A stretch of DNA of 64,000 nucleotides from Mesorhizobium sp. BR1-1-16 (GTDB lineage: Bacteria > Pseudomonadota > Alphaproteobacteria > Rhizobiales > Kaistiaceae), in contig NZ_JAIUIE010000012.1 of NCBI RefSeq assembly GCF_020165495.1, positions 87,746-151,745 on the forward strand, written 5' to 3'. Positions 33,535 through 42,543 of this stretch are shown piece after piece (positions within the stretch are counted from its first letter, which is position 1; each line of letters opens with the position of its first letter). Below the pieces are notes generated by a model. It was not told where the DNA came from. It ran no database searches and worked only from the letters and a program-made list of their open reading frames with translations. Made by a program: the position numbers and the translations under genes.

Positions 33535-34583
33535 TCCGCTTCGAACGCCGCACCCACGTGCCCTTTTCCCTCCGCCTCGCCGCGCCGATCGCCGCCGTTT
33601 TCGTGGCGCTCGCCTTCGCAGGCATCCTGATCGCGATCGCCGGTGCTCCAGTGCTGGAAGCCTACCGGCGCATGTTGATCGGCGCGTTCGGCTCGCGCCT
33701 CGCCATCACCGAGACGCTGACCCGCACGGCGCCTCTCATCCTCACCGGCCTTGCGGCTGCCGTTGCGTTCCGCGCGCGGCTCTGGAACATCGGCGCGGAA
33801 GGACAGTTTCTCGTCGGCGCACTCGCTGCCGCCGCGCTCGGCTCGCAGCATGGGCTGCATCTGCCGCCCGTGCTGCTGATCCCGGCGCTGATGCTGGCCG
33901 GTGCCGTCGCAGGCGCGCTGCTTCTGCTCGGGCCGTTGGCACTGCGCCTTCGCTTCGGCGTTGACGAGGTGGTGACGACGCTGTTGCTGAATTTCGTCGC
34001 CCTGCTGTTCGTCTCGATGATGATCGAGGGCGCGCTCAAGGATCCGCTCGCCTTCGGCTGGCCGCAATCCGTTCCCGTGGTGGCGGATGCCATGCTGCCG
34101 AAGCTCGTGGCGCGGTCCCGGCTTCATATCGGGCTTCTCGTCGCCATCGGGCTCGCCGTGGTCATCGCGCTGGTTCAGGCGCGAACCGTGTTCGGCATGG
34201 AAAGCCGCGCGGCGGGGCTCAATCCGGCCGCGGCGCGCTTTGCCGGCGTTTCGCTGACGTGCGTCCTCGTCAAGGTCGCGTGCATTTCGGGCGGCCTTGC
34301 GGGGCTTGCTGGCGCCATCGAGGTGCTGGGCGTCAAGGCCTATGTCACCACCGACCTCTCGCCCGGCTTTGGCTATACCGGCATTGTCGTTGCCATGCTG
34401 GCGGCGCTCAATCCGATCGGCGTCGTCTTCGCCGCGCTGTTCGTCGCGACAATGTTTGTCGGGGCGGATTCGATGAGCCGCGCGCTCGGCGTGCCAAGCT
34501 TCATCGCCGACGTCATCGTCGCCCTGTCGCTGCTGGCGATGCTGGTCGCCCTGTCGCTTGCCAACTACCGGATCCGCCGATGA
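33531..34583 (+). CDS. BMP-type ABC transporter permease 1
   Basis: The 350-residue protein has about eight to nine hydrophobic segments. It carries the BPD_transp_2 motifs AAAVAFRARLWNIGAEGQFLVGA and DEVVTTLLLNFVALLFVSMMIEG. The GTG start overlaps the ATPase stop codon by 4 nt. It forms the channel with the following permease, whose start again overlaps by 4 nt, so stoichiometric expression is likely. Confidence 0.93.
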   Translation: MIRFERRTHVPFSLRLAAPIAAVFVALAFAGILIAIAGAPVLEAYRRMLIGAFGSRLAITETLTRTAPLILTGLAAAVAFRARLWNIGAEGQFLVGALAAAALGSQHGLHLPPVLLIPALMLAGAVAGALLLLGPLALRLRFGVDEVVTTLLLNFVALLFVSMMIEGALKDPLAFGWPQSVPVVADAMLPKLVARSRLHIGLLVAIGLAVVIALVQARTVFGMESRAAGLNPAAARFAGVSLTCVLVKVACISGGLAGLAGAIEVLGVKAYVTTDLSPGFGYTGIVVAMLAALNPIGVVFAALFVATMFVGADSMSRALGVPSFIADVIVALSLLAMLVALSLANYRIRR

Positions 34584-35524
34584 TGGACGTTCTCGACATC
34601 TTCGCCTCGGCAGGCCTCTGGGCTGCGGTCCTGCGCATCGCGACGCCGCTGATCTTCGGAACGCTGGGCGCGCTCATTTCGGAGCGGGCCGGCGTCCTCA
34701 ATCTCGGCATCGAGGGCATCATGACCTTCGGCGCGATGATCGGCTGGATGACGGTCTATCACGGCGGCGATCTCTGGCTCGGCCTTGCCGTTGCGGCGTT
34801 GTCCGGTGCTGTGTTCGGCCTGCTGCATGCCGCGCTCACCGTGCCGCTCGGCCTGTCGCAGCATGTGACGGGCCTCGGCATCACGCTGTTCGCCTCCAGC
34901 CTGTCCTACTTCATCTTTCGCCTCGCGGTTCCCGTCTCCGGCTCGCCGCCGACGATCGTTCCGTTTCAGGTGATCAAGATTCCGGTGCTGTCCGACCTGC
35001 CATTCCTCGGCGAGGCGGTATTCAGCCAGACGGCGCCGACCTATCTCGCCATCGCGCTTGCCCTCGTCATCGCCTATGCGCTGGCCCGCACGCCACTCGG
35101 CCTCGCGGTCAGGATTGTCGGCGAGAACCCGCATGCAGCGGAAGCGCAGGGTATCAATCCGATCCGCGTGCGCATCGGTGCGGTGGTGTTCGGCAGCGCC
35201 CTCATGGCGATGGGCGGCGCCTTCCTGACGCTCGCCGCCTTCAATTCCTTCTTCCCGACCATGGTGCAGGGTCGCGGCTGGGTCTGCATCGCGCTGGTCG
35301 TGTTCGCCTCATGGCGGCCGGAACGCGCGCTCGGCGGCGCGCTGCTCTTCGCGCTTTTTGATGCCTACCAGCTTCGTTTGCAGCATGTCGTCGGCAAGGC
35401 GATCCCCTATCAGCTTTTCCTGATGATCCCCTACATCATGTCGATCCTGGCTCTGCTCGTCATGGCGCGGCGGGCCCGCGTGCCGCAGGCGCTGATGCAG
35501 CCCTTCCGCCGCGGCGAGCGTTGA
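34580..35524 (+). CDS. BMP-type ABC transporter permease 2
   Basis: The 314-residue protein starts at MMDVLDIFASAG in an ATGA overlap with permease 1. It contains LISERAGVLNLGIEGIMTFGAMIGW, the typical second-permease motif, and about eight hydrophobic segments. It completes the BMP-type importer. The monooxygenase gene begins 92 nt later behind a triplicated ribosome binding site, so the transcript may continue. Confidence 0.93.
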   Translation: MMDVLDIFASAGLWAAVLRIATPLIFGTLGALISERAGVLNLGIEGIMTFGAMIGWMTVYHGGDLWLGLAVAALSGAVFGLLHAALTVPLGLSQHVTGLGITLFASSLSYFIFRLAVPVSGSPPTIVPFQVIKIPVLSDLPFLGEAVFSQTAPTYLAIALALVIAYALARTPLGLAVRIVGENPHAAEAQGINPIRVRIGAVVFGSALMAMGGAFLTLAAFNSFFPTMVQGRGWVCIALVVFASWRPERALGGALLFALFDAYQLRLQHVVGKAIPYQLFLMIPYIMSILALLVMARRARVPQALMQPFRRGER

Positions 35525-35567
35525 CATCGGCCGGGAGACACGCGAAGCCCTCAGCACGCACGTCGCT

Positions 35568-35612
35568 CTTGGGAGGGAGCATCTTGGGAGGGAGCATCTT
35601 GGGAGGGAGCAC
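35568..35612 (+). repeat. Three tandem 15-bp repeats each carrying a Shine-Dalgarno sequence
   Basis: CTTGGGAGGGAGCAT is repeated at 35568-35582, 35583-35597 and 35598-35612 (last base C in the third copy). Each copy contains GGGAGGGAG; the third is placed 5-9 nt before the ATG at 35617. Because the unit is 15 bp, copy changes keep any upstream frame and alter only the number of potential ribosome binding sites. Confidence 0.9.
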
Positions 35613-35616
35613 TGCC

Positions 35617-36909
35617 ATGCCGAGAATCGCCGTCATCGGCGCTGGTCCCTCGGGCCTTGCGACCCTCAAGACGCTGGCCGATGCCGGGCTGACGGACATC
35701 ACCTGCTTCGAGGCCCAGCCGGAGCTCGGCGGCAACTGGGTGTTCCGCGACACGACGGGCCATGCCAGCGTCTATGAGACGACGCACATCATCTCCTCGA
35801 AGCGGCTGTCGCAATATTCCGATTTTCCGATGCCGGCGGACTATCCGGATTTCCCCTCGCACCGACAGATGCTGGCCTATTTCGAGGCCTATGCCGCGCG
35901 CTTCGACCTCGCGCGCTTCATCCGCTTCAACACCCGCGTCATCCATGCGGCGGCCCTTCCCGGCGATCGCTGGCGCTTGACGCTGGAAGGTCCCGATGGC
36001 CGCAGCGAGGACATTTTCGACCGTCTCGTCGTCTGTTCAGGCCATCACTGGGACCCGCTCATCCCCGACTATCCCGGCCGTTTCGACGGCCGAACGATGC
36101 ATGCGCATGATTATCGCCGCGCCGAGCCCTTTCGCGATCAGCGGGTGCTGGTTGTCGGCGGCGGCAATTCCGCCTGCGATATCGCCGTCGCCCTTTCGCG
36201 GGCCGCCAGCCACACCGCGATCAGCTTCCGCCGCGGCTATCACATCGTGCCGAAGATCGTGCTCGGCATGCCCGTCGATGTCGCCTACCGCCGTCTGCGC
36301 CATCTGCCCAAATGGCCCCGCCAGCGGCTTCTCGCGCTGATGCTGAAGCTGATCATCGGTCCCTACAAGCGCTACGGGCTGCCGGAGCCTGAGCGGCGCG
36401 TGCTGGAAATGCACCCGACTCTAAACTCCGAACTGCTCGATCGGCTGCGCCACGGGACGATCGCGGCAAGGCCGGGCGTCACCAGCTTCGAGGGGCCGAA
36501 TGTCCGCTTTGCCGATGGCAGCCTCGAAGCCTTCGACACGGTGATCTTCGCAACCGGCTATCGAACCTGCTTCCCATTCTTCGACAACGACCTGTTCGAT
36601 TTTGCCGAGGCGCTCGAGGTGCCGCTTTATCTGAAGATGATGCCGGCCAACTTCCCGACGCTCGATTTCGTCGGCCTCTTCCAGCCGATCGGCTGCATCT
36701 GGCCGCTCGCCGAATTACAGGCGCGCATCGTGGCGTTGCAGGCGACGGGCAAGCTGGCGCGACCGCCCGATCTCGAACGCCGCATTCGCCATGAGACAGA
36801 GCATCCCCATTGGCACTTCGAGCGCACGCCGCGCCATGCCATCGAGATCGACGTCTATGATTTCGAGAAGGCGCTGCGAAAGGAACTCGCCGAGGCGCTC
36901 GCGGCCTGA
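35617..36909 (+). CDS. Flavin-containing monooxygenase-like NAD(P)/FAD protein
   Basis: The 430-residue protein starts at MPRIAVIGAGPSGLATLKTL with the FAD-binding Rossmann motif. FDGRTMHAHDY (about 167-177) matches the FMO signature FxGxxxHxxxY, and VLVVGGGNSACDIAVALSR is the NADPH-binding motif. FMO enzymes oxygenate a soft nitrogen or sulphur atom of small molecules, using NADPH and O2. It follows the BMP importer genes by 92 nt and may act on the imported nitrogen compound. The start is fixed by the third copy of the 15-bp Shine-Dalgarno repeat. Its stop lies in a 20-bp palindrome shared with the convergent gene. Confidence 0.9.
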   Translation: MPRIAVIGAGPSGLATLKTLADAGLTDITCFEAQPELGGNWVFRDTTGHASVYETTHIISSKRLSQYSDFPMPADYPDFPSHRQMLAYFEAYAARFDLARFIRFNTRVIHAAALPGDRWRLTLEGPDGRSEDIFDRLVVCSGHHWDPLIPDYPGRFDGRTMHAHDYRRAEPFRDQRVLVVGGGNSACDIAVALSRAASHTAISFRRGYHIVPKIVLGMPVDVAYRRLRHLPKWPRQRLLALMLKLIIGPYKRYGLPEPERRVLEMHPTLNSELLDRLRHGTIAARPGVTSFEGPNVRFADGSLEAFDTVIFATGYRTCFPFFDNDLFDFAEALEVPLYLKMMPANFPTLDFVGLFQPIGCIWPLAELQARIVALQATGKLARPPDLERRIRHETEHPHWHFERTPRHAIEIDVYDFEKALRKELAEALAA

Positions 36910-36919
36910 TCAGGCCGCG
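36900..36919. terminator. Perfect 20-bp palindrome spanning two convergent stop codons
   Basis: CGCGGCCTGATCAGGCCGCG is perfectly self-complementary and contains the TGA of the monooxygenase gene and, on the other strand, the TGA of the epimerase gene, which directly abut. It could act as a bidirectional terminator stem, though no loop or T-run is present. Confidence 0.45.
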
Positions 36920-37995
36920 TGGCGAAGGTCGGTCCTCGCTGCGAGGAAATGGATCGTCTCGGAAATCGTGGTCGCAACGGGCCGCCAGCGCAGCTGCAGC
37001 AGCGCCTCGGCCTTGCCGCGGGCAATCCAGCGCTCCTCGCCGATATCGAAACGCAGATAGCTGAGGATCGAGAAACTGTCGGCGAGACGCCGCGCGCGTT
37101 CATCATCGATGGGCCGTGGCACCGGCAACCGCTCGAAACCGCTGGCGCGGATCCGATCAATGAGATCGGTGAGCCACAGCTGGTCAGCGACGGCAAAGAT
37201 GCGCTCGCCGATCGCGGCGTCCGAGAGCAGCGCGGCGACATGCAGCCAGGCGACGTCACGCACATCAACAAGCGGCAGCAGGATGCGCGGCGCCACGATC
37301 GCGCGGCCGAGCAGGATCTCGCGGAAGATGTTGAGCGAGGGCGAGATCGACGAGGTGAGGCCCGGGCCGAAGATGATGCCGGGATTGATCACGGTCGTCT
37401 GCAGGCCCCGCTCCGCCGCGACATCCCAGACAGTGCGCTCGGCGACCGTCTTGGCCTCGGCATAGATGGTCATCGGCGCCCGGCCAGGCGTCGACCAGTC
37501 CGCCTCGGTGACGACGCGTGCGTCCGGGCGATCGGCACCATAGAGCGAAGCCATGATCGACGACGTCATCACCATGCGGCGAATGCCGGCCGCCGCAGCG
37601 GCCTCGACCACCCGGCGCGAACCCTCGCGGGCACAGGCGACAAGCGGCGCCGCATCCTCGGTCAGCACATGCGGCATCGGCGCCGCGACATGAATGAGCG
37701 CGTCCTGGCCAGCCATGATCTCGGCCCAGCAGGGCTTGTCCAGGAGATCGCAGGCAACGATCCGGAGACGCGCCGGATCGACACCCGCTGCAGCGAGCTC
37801 CGCCGCGAGGCGTTGCGGCTCCTCGCCGGGGCCTGCCGTCGCCGTCACATCGACGCCGCCCGAGGCGAGGATCGAAACGATCCACCCGCCGAGATGCCCG
37901 CCGGCGCCCGTCACGACGACGCGGCGCGGCCAGTCGCCCTCGAAACCGCCGGGGCTGGAGGGGACCAGCGAAGCCGGAGGACGGCGCTTCGTCAT
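36910..37995 (-). CDS. NAD-dependent epimerase/dehydratase family protein
   Basis: The 361-residue protein is an extended SDR: VVVTGAGGHLGGWIVSIL (Rossmann, about 26-43), ACDLLDKPCW, ALIHVAAPMPH, SSIMASLYG (Ser region), and the catalytic Tyr-x3-Lys as YAEAK. NPGIIFGPGL follows. It probably oxidises, reduces or epimerises a sugar nucleotide or related alcohol. It shares a 4-nt overlap with the lipase-like gene upstream and abuts the monooxygenase gene tail to tail. A 25-residue N-terminal tail precedes the fold; the true start may be slightly internal. Confidence 0.88.
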   Translation of the reverse strand: MTKRRPPASLVPSSPGGFEGDWPRRVVVTGAGGHLGGWIVSILASGGVDVTATAGPGEEPQRLAAELAAAGVDPARLRIVACDLLDKPCWAEIMAGQDALIHVAAPMPHVLTEDAAPLVACAREGSRRVVEAAAAAGIRRMVMTSSIMASLYGADRPDARVVTEADWSTPGRAPMTIYAEAKTVAERTVWDVAAERGLQTTVINPGIIFGPGLTSSISPSLNIFREILLGRAIVAPRILLPLVDVRDVAWLHVAALLSDAAIGERIFAVADQLWLTDLIDRIRASGFERLPVPRPIDDERARRLADSFSILSYLRFDIGEERWIARGKAEALLQLRWRPVATTISETIHFLAARTDLRHAA

Positions 37996-38771
37996 TTTGC
38001 CGAAGACTTGCTGGGCGGCGACTTACTGGCCGGCGACTTTCTTGCCGCCGGCTTGCGACCGAGCGTCTTCAGCACGGCCGTCATGATCTGCTGCTGCACG
38101 ATCGGGTTTTCGTCCATCGTGAAGTGATTGACGCCCGGCCGGTTGAGCTGCGGATTGTCGCGGATATTGTCGTTGTCGACGCCGGAGCCCTTGGCAGCCA
38201 GCGCGGCGCCGAGCCCGTCATTGGCCATGTAGATGTTGAGGTAGCGCTTGACCTTGTCGGAGATCGGCCGCGACGAGGTCGGGTCGACCGTAACGACGAG
38301 ATCGACCGGCACGCCCTGCTGGCCGAGCACATAGGATGCCTGCAGCGCGGCATTGCCGCCGAGCGAATGACCGATGATGACGATCGGTGCACGCTTGTCC
38401 GGATGCAGGTCCGCCTCGGCCTTGATGTCGGCGACGACACCCGGCCAGCCAGTGTGGCCGAGGATGCGCGTCTTCACGCCCTGCGCCTTGAGGCTGTCGT
38501 TGAGGCGATCCATGCCGAGCGAGAAGATGCCGAGAAAACCGCGGATGAGATAGACGCTCGCGGCTCGGGTCGGAACCACCGGCTGGCTGGATTTCGGCGC
38601 GCGCTTCTTGACCGGGACGGCGCGCGGCGCGGTCGACACCTGCAATGGTTTCGCCTCGGACAAGCCGGCCTCCGGCGGCGGAACCTGACCGGCCATGGCT
38701 GCGAGAGGCTGAGCGAGCGCCAGGACGGCACTGACGAGAACCAGAACAGACAGGCGCATGCTCTTCACCAC
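37992..38771 (-). CDS. Secreted or periplasmic alpha/beta-hydrolase (lipase-like) protein
   Basis: The 259-residue protein (GTG start after GGGAGGGAA) has a signal peptide (MRLSVLVLVSAVLALAQPLAAMAG as core), then a Pro/Lys-rich linker of about 40 residues. A short hydrolase domain follows: VYLIRGFLGIFSLGMDRL, the nucleophile elbow IGHSLGGNAAL, and DPTSSRP. The catalytic Ser is clear; a candidate His is in NHFTMDEN. The C terminus is an unusual Lys-Ser-Pro tail (KSPASKSPPSKSSAK). It is upstream of and overlaps the epimerase gene by 4 nt. The substrate is unknown. Confidence 0.8.
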   Translation of the reverse strand: MVKSMRLSVLVLVSAVLALAQPLAAMAGQVPPPEAGLSEAKPLQVSTAPRAVPVKKRAPKSSQPVVPTRAASVYLIRGFLGIFSLGMDRLNDSLKAQGVKTRILGHTGWPGVVADIKAEADLHPDKRAPIVIIGHSLGGNAALQASYVLGQQGVPVDLVVTVDPTSSRPISDKVKRYLNIYMANDGLGAALAAKGSGVDNDNIRDNPQLNRPGVNHFTMDENPIVQQQIMTAVLKTLGRKPAARKSPASKSPPSKSSAK

Positions 38772-38880
38772 TGAAGCGTTCCCTCCCCCGCATCCGTGAT
38801 TCGACAGTTAAGATAACGATAGCCGGGGAAAGGGTGCAAGCATCGCGCCCCTATCGCGGAATGCCGATGAAACGTGCTGC

Positions 38881-39723
38881 TCAGCCGGCCTCGCGTATGA
38901 TCCTGCTCCAAAGCGCCGTCACCTCTTCCCGCATCATCAACGCGTCGCTCCAGCGGTCGGAAAGATCATTCCCGTCCGGCCCGGCGATCGCATAGGGCTG
39001 GGGTCCAAGCTCGCAGACAAAGGATAGTTCCGCGTCATCGGCCGAACGGCGGCGCCAGGAGCGCATGCCGTAGTCCCACCAGCCGAGGAAGAGATCGAGC
39101 CACTTGCGGTGATGGGGGAAGGATATCTCGATCTGGACCTGCTCGCGGCTGGCCACCCGTCCGTGCAACGCGAAGGAACTGTCAAGCACACGGTGGATAT
39201 AGGCGTGGTTTTCATCGCTGACCGGATCGGCAAATTCGCGCCCGACCAGGAAATGCGAGAGATCGGCCAGGAGCTTCAAATCGGGAAAGCGGTCGAGAAG
39301 ATCGAGCACGAAATAGAGATCCGTGGTCATCCGGTCGCGATGCGTCTCGATATAAACAGGAAAGTCGACCTGCTCGGCAAGCCGCATCCAGCCCTCGATC
39401 AGCGGCACGCATTCCGCGATCGTGCGCGGGCGAACATCCGGCTGGATATCGAGATGATGCAGGCCGGTCTCGCTCGCGATTTCGAGCACCGGCTTCAGAT
39501 CATCGACCGTCTGCGGGAAGCATTGCCCCTCGGCGACCATGCCGTGCGACTTCAGCATCGCGGCGATCCGCTTTGATCGCGCCCGGTCGCGCCAATCCGT
39601 CGAAACGCCGTCATAGCGCGCCTCGATGATCATCTCGACGCTCTTCTCGAGCGAACGCTCGAGCCCGTCGGTCTGCCGCCGCTCCATCGCCCAGAGCGAC
39701 TGCATCACGATCAGCTTCTGCAT
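38881..39723 (-). CDS. Sugar phosphate isomerase/epimerase-like TIM-barrel protein
   Basis: The 280-residue protein has the xylose-isomerase-like barrel with metal-ligand strands: VYIETHRDRMTTD, LKLLADLSHFLVGREF, HGRVASREQVQIE and LSFVCELGPQPYAI. It probably handles a hydroxy- or keto-sugar or similar polyol. An ATG with GGGAGGGAAC upstream starts the frame. It stands alone on the minus strand between the antiporter and the lipase-like gene, with 109 nt on the latter side, so its pathway cannot be inferred from neighbours. Confidence 0.83.
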   Translation of the reverse strand: MQKLIVMQSLWAMERRQTDGLERSLEKSVEMIIEARYDGVSTDWRDRARSKRIAAMLKSHGMVAEGQCFPQTVDDLKPVLEIASETGLHHLDIQPDVRPRTIAECVPLIEGWMRLAEQVDFPVYIETHRDRMTTDLYFVLDLLDRFPDLKLLADLSHFLVGREFADPVSDENHAYIHRVLDSSFALHGRVASREQVQIEISFPHHRKWLDLFLGWWDYGMRSWRRRSADDAELSFVCELGPQPYAIAGPDGNDLSDRWSDALMMREEVTALWSRIIREAG

Positions 39724-39762
39724 CCTTGTTCCCTCCCCAGGGTCTTCGTCCTGCGGCCCGCT

Positions 39763-41016
39763 TCAGTCCTCGGTCCGCAGCAGGCGCCGTACGACGGCCG
39801 GCGTCGTCAATCCCTGCACGATGACGGAGAAGATCACGACCGCATAGCAGATGGCGGTCAGCGTCTCCCGATACGGGCTGTCTGGCAAGGCCAGCACGAG
39901 CGCGATCGAGATGCCGCCGCGAAGGCCGGTCCAGGTCAGGACACCCACAGCACGGGCCGTGTCACCAACCGGTCGGCGACCAAAGGCAAGCGGCACCGCG
40001 ACGCTTACGAAGCGCGCCAGCAAGGCGAGCGGAACCGCGGCGAGGACCGGCCATATTCCGGCTGCGCCGATGGGAATCTCGAGGATTTCGAAGCCCATCA
40101 GCATGAACAGCAGCGTGTTGACGATCTCGTCGACCATCGACCAGAAATCGTGGATCCGCCGCCGCCAGATCGCGTCGAGATCGCGCTTGGCCTGGAAATG
40201 GCAGAGCGTCAGCCCTGCCACCACCACGGCGATCGGGCCGGACAATTCGAGCAGCGCCGCGATGCGGTAGGTCGCGAAGACCAGCGCCAGTGAAACCGTG
40301 ATGACGAGATGCTGCTCGCGGATGTGCTGCATGGCGAAACGCGCGACGAGCCCGGTGGCAAAGCCGAGCAGCGCGCCGCCGCCGCCATCGACGAGAAACG
40401 TCATCACCAGGCGGCCATGGCCGACAACGGATTCGTCTCCCGTCGTCGTCGCCAGCGCCGCAAGATAGAGCACAACCGCGGCGCCATCGTTGAAGAGGCT
40501 TTCGCCTGTGATGAGATCGCGGATCTCTGTCGGCATCTTCACCTTGGCGAGCAGTTGCTCGACCGCGACCGCGTCGGTCGGCGCAAGGATGGCACCGAGC
40601 ACCAGACACCAGGCGAGCGGCACCGAAAGGCCCGCAAAAGCCAGAACAGCCTGGATGCCAAAGGCGAACACCACCATGGCGATGACGACGCCGAAGGTCA
40701 CGAGCAGGAAGATCGGCTTCGCCCGCCTCCGGAGGCCGGCGGCATCGGTCGTCAGGCTGGTGGCGAACAGCAACAGCGCCAGCACGCCATCAAGCAGGAC
40801 ATAGGAGAGGTCGGCATTGGCGAGACGGGCGCTGGTCCGCGCGGCGACATGGACATGCGGCATCATCCAGGAGGCGGCGATCATGACGAACGAGACGATG
40901 AGCGATCCGATCAGCAGCGCGATCACCCGCGGCAGGCGACCGAACCGCTCGTTGATCAGGCCGATTCCGGCCGCCAGCACGAAAAGCAGCGAGATATAGT
41001 CGAAACTTGTCAGCAT
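39763..41016 (-). CDS. Cation/proton antiporter (CPA1/NhaP type)
   Basis: The 417-residue protein has about 12 hydrophobic segments and the CPA1 motifs GAILAPTDAVAVEQLL and LITGESLFNDGAAVVLYLAAL, with the essential Asn-Asp pair in the ion site. TWTGLRGGISIALVLALP is the conserved late helix. It exchanges Na+ or K+ for H+ at the inner membrane. The start is MLTSFDYISL (GGGGAAG upstream) rather than a GTG seven codons earlier. It diverges from gnd; the gap holds the inverted repeat GACGAC-AAA-GTCGTC. Confidence 0.93.
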   Translation of the reverse strand: MLTSFDYISLLFVLAAGIGLINERFGRLPRVIALLIGSLIVSFVMIAASWMMPHVHVAARTSARLANADLSYVLLDGVLALLLFATSLTTDAAGLRRRAKPIFLLVTFGVVIAMVVFAFGIQAVLAFAGLSVPLAWCLVLGAILAPTDAVAVEQLLAKVKMPTEIRDLITGESLFNDGAAVVLYLAALATTTGDESVVGHGRLVMTFLVDGGGGALLGFATGLVARFAMQHIREQHLVITVSLALVFATYRIAALLELSGPIAVVVAGLTLCHFQAKRDLDAIWRRRIHDFWSMVDEIVNTLLFMLMGFEILEIPIGAAGIWPVLAAVPLALLARFVSVAVPLAFGRRPVGDTARAVGVLTWTGLRGGISIALVLALPDSPYRETLTAICYAVVIFSVIVQGLTTPAVVRRLLRTED

Positions 41017-41062
41017 GCCGCTTCCCCGGAGCCCCACGTCGCGGGTCGCTTGCTAGCATGGC

Positions 41063-41077
41063 GACGACAAAGTCGTC
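41063..41077. promoter_or_regulatory. Inverted repeat in the antiporter/gnd divergent gap
   Basis: GACGAC (41063-41068) and GTCGTC (41072-41077) form a perfect 6-bp inverted repeat around AAA in the 135-nt gap between two divergent genes. It may be an operator for either gene; no regulator gene is adjacent. Confidence 0.35.
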
Positions 41078-41151
41078 ACACCCCGTCAAGATTTTTGCTC
41101 TACTCCTGTTCGCTACCACGTCGATCATCGATGACTTGAGAGGAAACAGAC

Positions 41152-42129
41152 ATGCAGCTTGGGATCATTGGACTGGGCCGGATGGGCGGCAATATCGCCA
41201 AGCGCCTGATGGACAACAGCCACACCACCGTCGTCTATGATCGGAGCGCCGACGCCATCAAGGCCTCCGTTTCTGCCGGCGCCACCGGGGCATCGAGCCT
41301 CGAGGACATGGTCGCCAAGCTCGCCAAGCCGCGTGCGATCTGGGTGATGCTTCCGGCCGGCGCGCCGACCGAGGACACGATCACCGCCCTCGCCGCCCTG
41401 CTCGAGCCGGGCGATACGCTGATCGACGGCGGTAACAGCTTCTACAAGGACGATATCCGCCGCGCCAAGGCGCTGGCCGAGAAGGGTCTCAACTATATCG
41501 ATGTCGGCACGTCCGGCGGCGTCTGGGGCCTCGAGCGCGGCTATTGCATGATGATCGGCGGCGACGCCACCGAGGTGATGCGCCTCGATCCGATCTTCGC
41601 GACGCTCGCGCCGGGCCTCGGCACCATCGAGCGCACCGCTGGCCGTACCAAGACCGACGATCGCGCCGAGCACGGCTATATCCATGCCGGCCCCGCCGGC
41701 GCTGGCCATTTCGTCAAGATGGTCCATAACGGCATCGAATACGGCATGATGCAGGCCTACGCCGAAGGCTTCGACGTGCTGAAGATGAAGAACTCCGATC
41801 ATCTGCCGCCCGAGGAGCGTTACGACCTCGACATGACCGACATCGCCGAAGTCTGGCGCCGTGGTTCGGTCATCTCGTCCTGGCTGCTCGACCTGACGGC
41901 ACTGGCGCTCGCCAGCGACGCCGAGCTCGTCAAATATTCCGGCTCCGTCGCCGATAGCGGCGAAGGCCGCTGGACCGTTCAGGCCGCCATCGAGGAAGCG
42001 GTTCCGATCCCGGTTCTCGCCACCGCCCTCTTCGCCCGCTTCCGCTCGCGCGAGGAGCACACTTATGCCGACCGTCTTCTCTCGGCGATGCGCTTCGGCT
42101 TCGGCGGCCACGTCGAAATCCCGCAATAG
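41152..42129 (+). CDS. gnd: 6-phosphogluconate dehydrogenase (short, NAD-type, decarboxylating)
   Basis: The 325-residue protein has the NAD-binding motif [20 protein letters not shown] and the 6PGDH signature [42 protein letters not shown] carries the catalytic Lys and Asn, and FGGHVE ends the fold. The short length and lack of a tail fit the GntZ-like NAD-preferring branch, which decarboxylates 6-phosphogluconate to ribulose-5-phosphate. GAGAGGAAACAG precedes the ATG. It diverges from the antiporter; 109 nt downstream lies a DUF2171 gene. Confidence 0.94.
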   Translation: MQLGIIGLGRMGGNIAKRLMDNSHTTVVYDRSADAIKASVSAGATGASSLEDMVAKLAKPRAIWVMLPAGAPTEDTITALAALLEPGDTLIDGGNSFYKDDIRRAKALAEKGLNYIDVGTSGGVWGLERGYCMMIGGDATEVMRLDPIFATLAPGLGTIERTAGRTKTDDRAEHGYIHAGPAGAGHFVKMVHNGIEYGMMQAYAEGFDVLKMKNSDHLPPEERYDLDMTDIAEVWRRGSVISSWLLDLTALALASDAELVKYSGSVADSGEGRWTVQAAIEEAVPIPVLATALFARFRSREEHTYADRLLSAMRFGFGGHVEIPQ

Positions 42130-42238
42130 GTCTTGAGATGAAAACCGGCGGCGGCCGGGTCGGCCGCCGCCCCGCATTCGGCTCTGCATCCTTCCCGGGT
42201 CTGCCACGTTGAAAGGTCCTCAACAGGAGCAAACAACC

Positions 42239-42502
42239 ATGGCCATTGCCACGCAGATCCAGGAACATGCCGACATCATCGGCGCCGATGGCGTCCATGT
42301 CGGAACCGTCGACAAGATCGAAGGCGACCGCATCAAGCTGGTCAAGAACGACAGCGGCGAAGGCCATCATCGCGGCCATCATCATTTCATTCCGCTCGGC
42401 CTCGTCGCCGATGTCGAAAACGGCACGGTCCGCCTCTCGGCCAATGCCGATGTCGCCGTGACGCTGGAAGAAGAAGAGGGCGGCAGCTCCGTCGAGCAAT
42501 AG
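42239..42502 (+). CDS. DUF2171 domain protein
   Basis: The 87-residue protein matches DUF2171: EHADIIGADGVHVGTVDKIEGDRIKLVKND, a PRC-barrel-like beta core with the usual Gly-Val-His-Val turn. GHHRGHHHFIPLGLVADVENGTVRLS has a cluster of five histidines that might bind metal. The start at MAIATQ has CAGGAG upstream. Such proteins are small and cytoplasmic, with no known activity; they often appear with stress genes. It stands alone after gnd. Confidence 0.85.
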   Translation: MAIATQIQEHADIIGADGVHVGTVDKIEGDRIKLVKNDSGEGHHRGHHHFIPLGLVADVENGTVRLSANADVAVTLEEEEGGSSVEQ

Positions 42503-42543
42503 TCTCCGACAGGTCGTTTGCTTGCGGCCGCGTCGCAGCGAAA

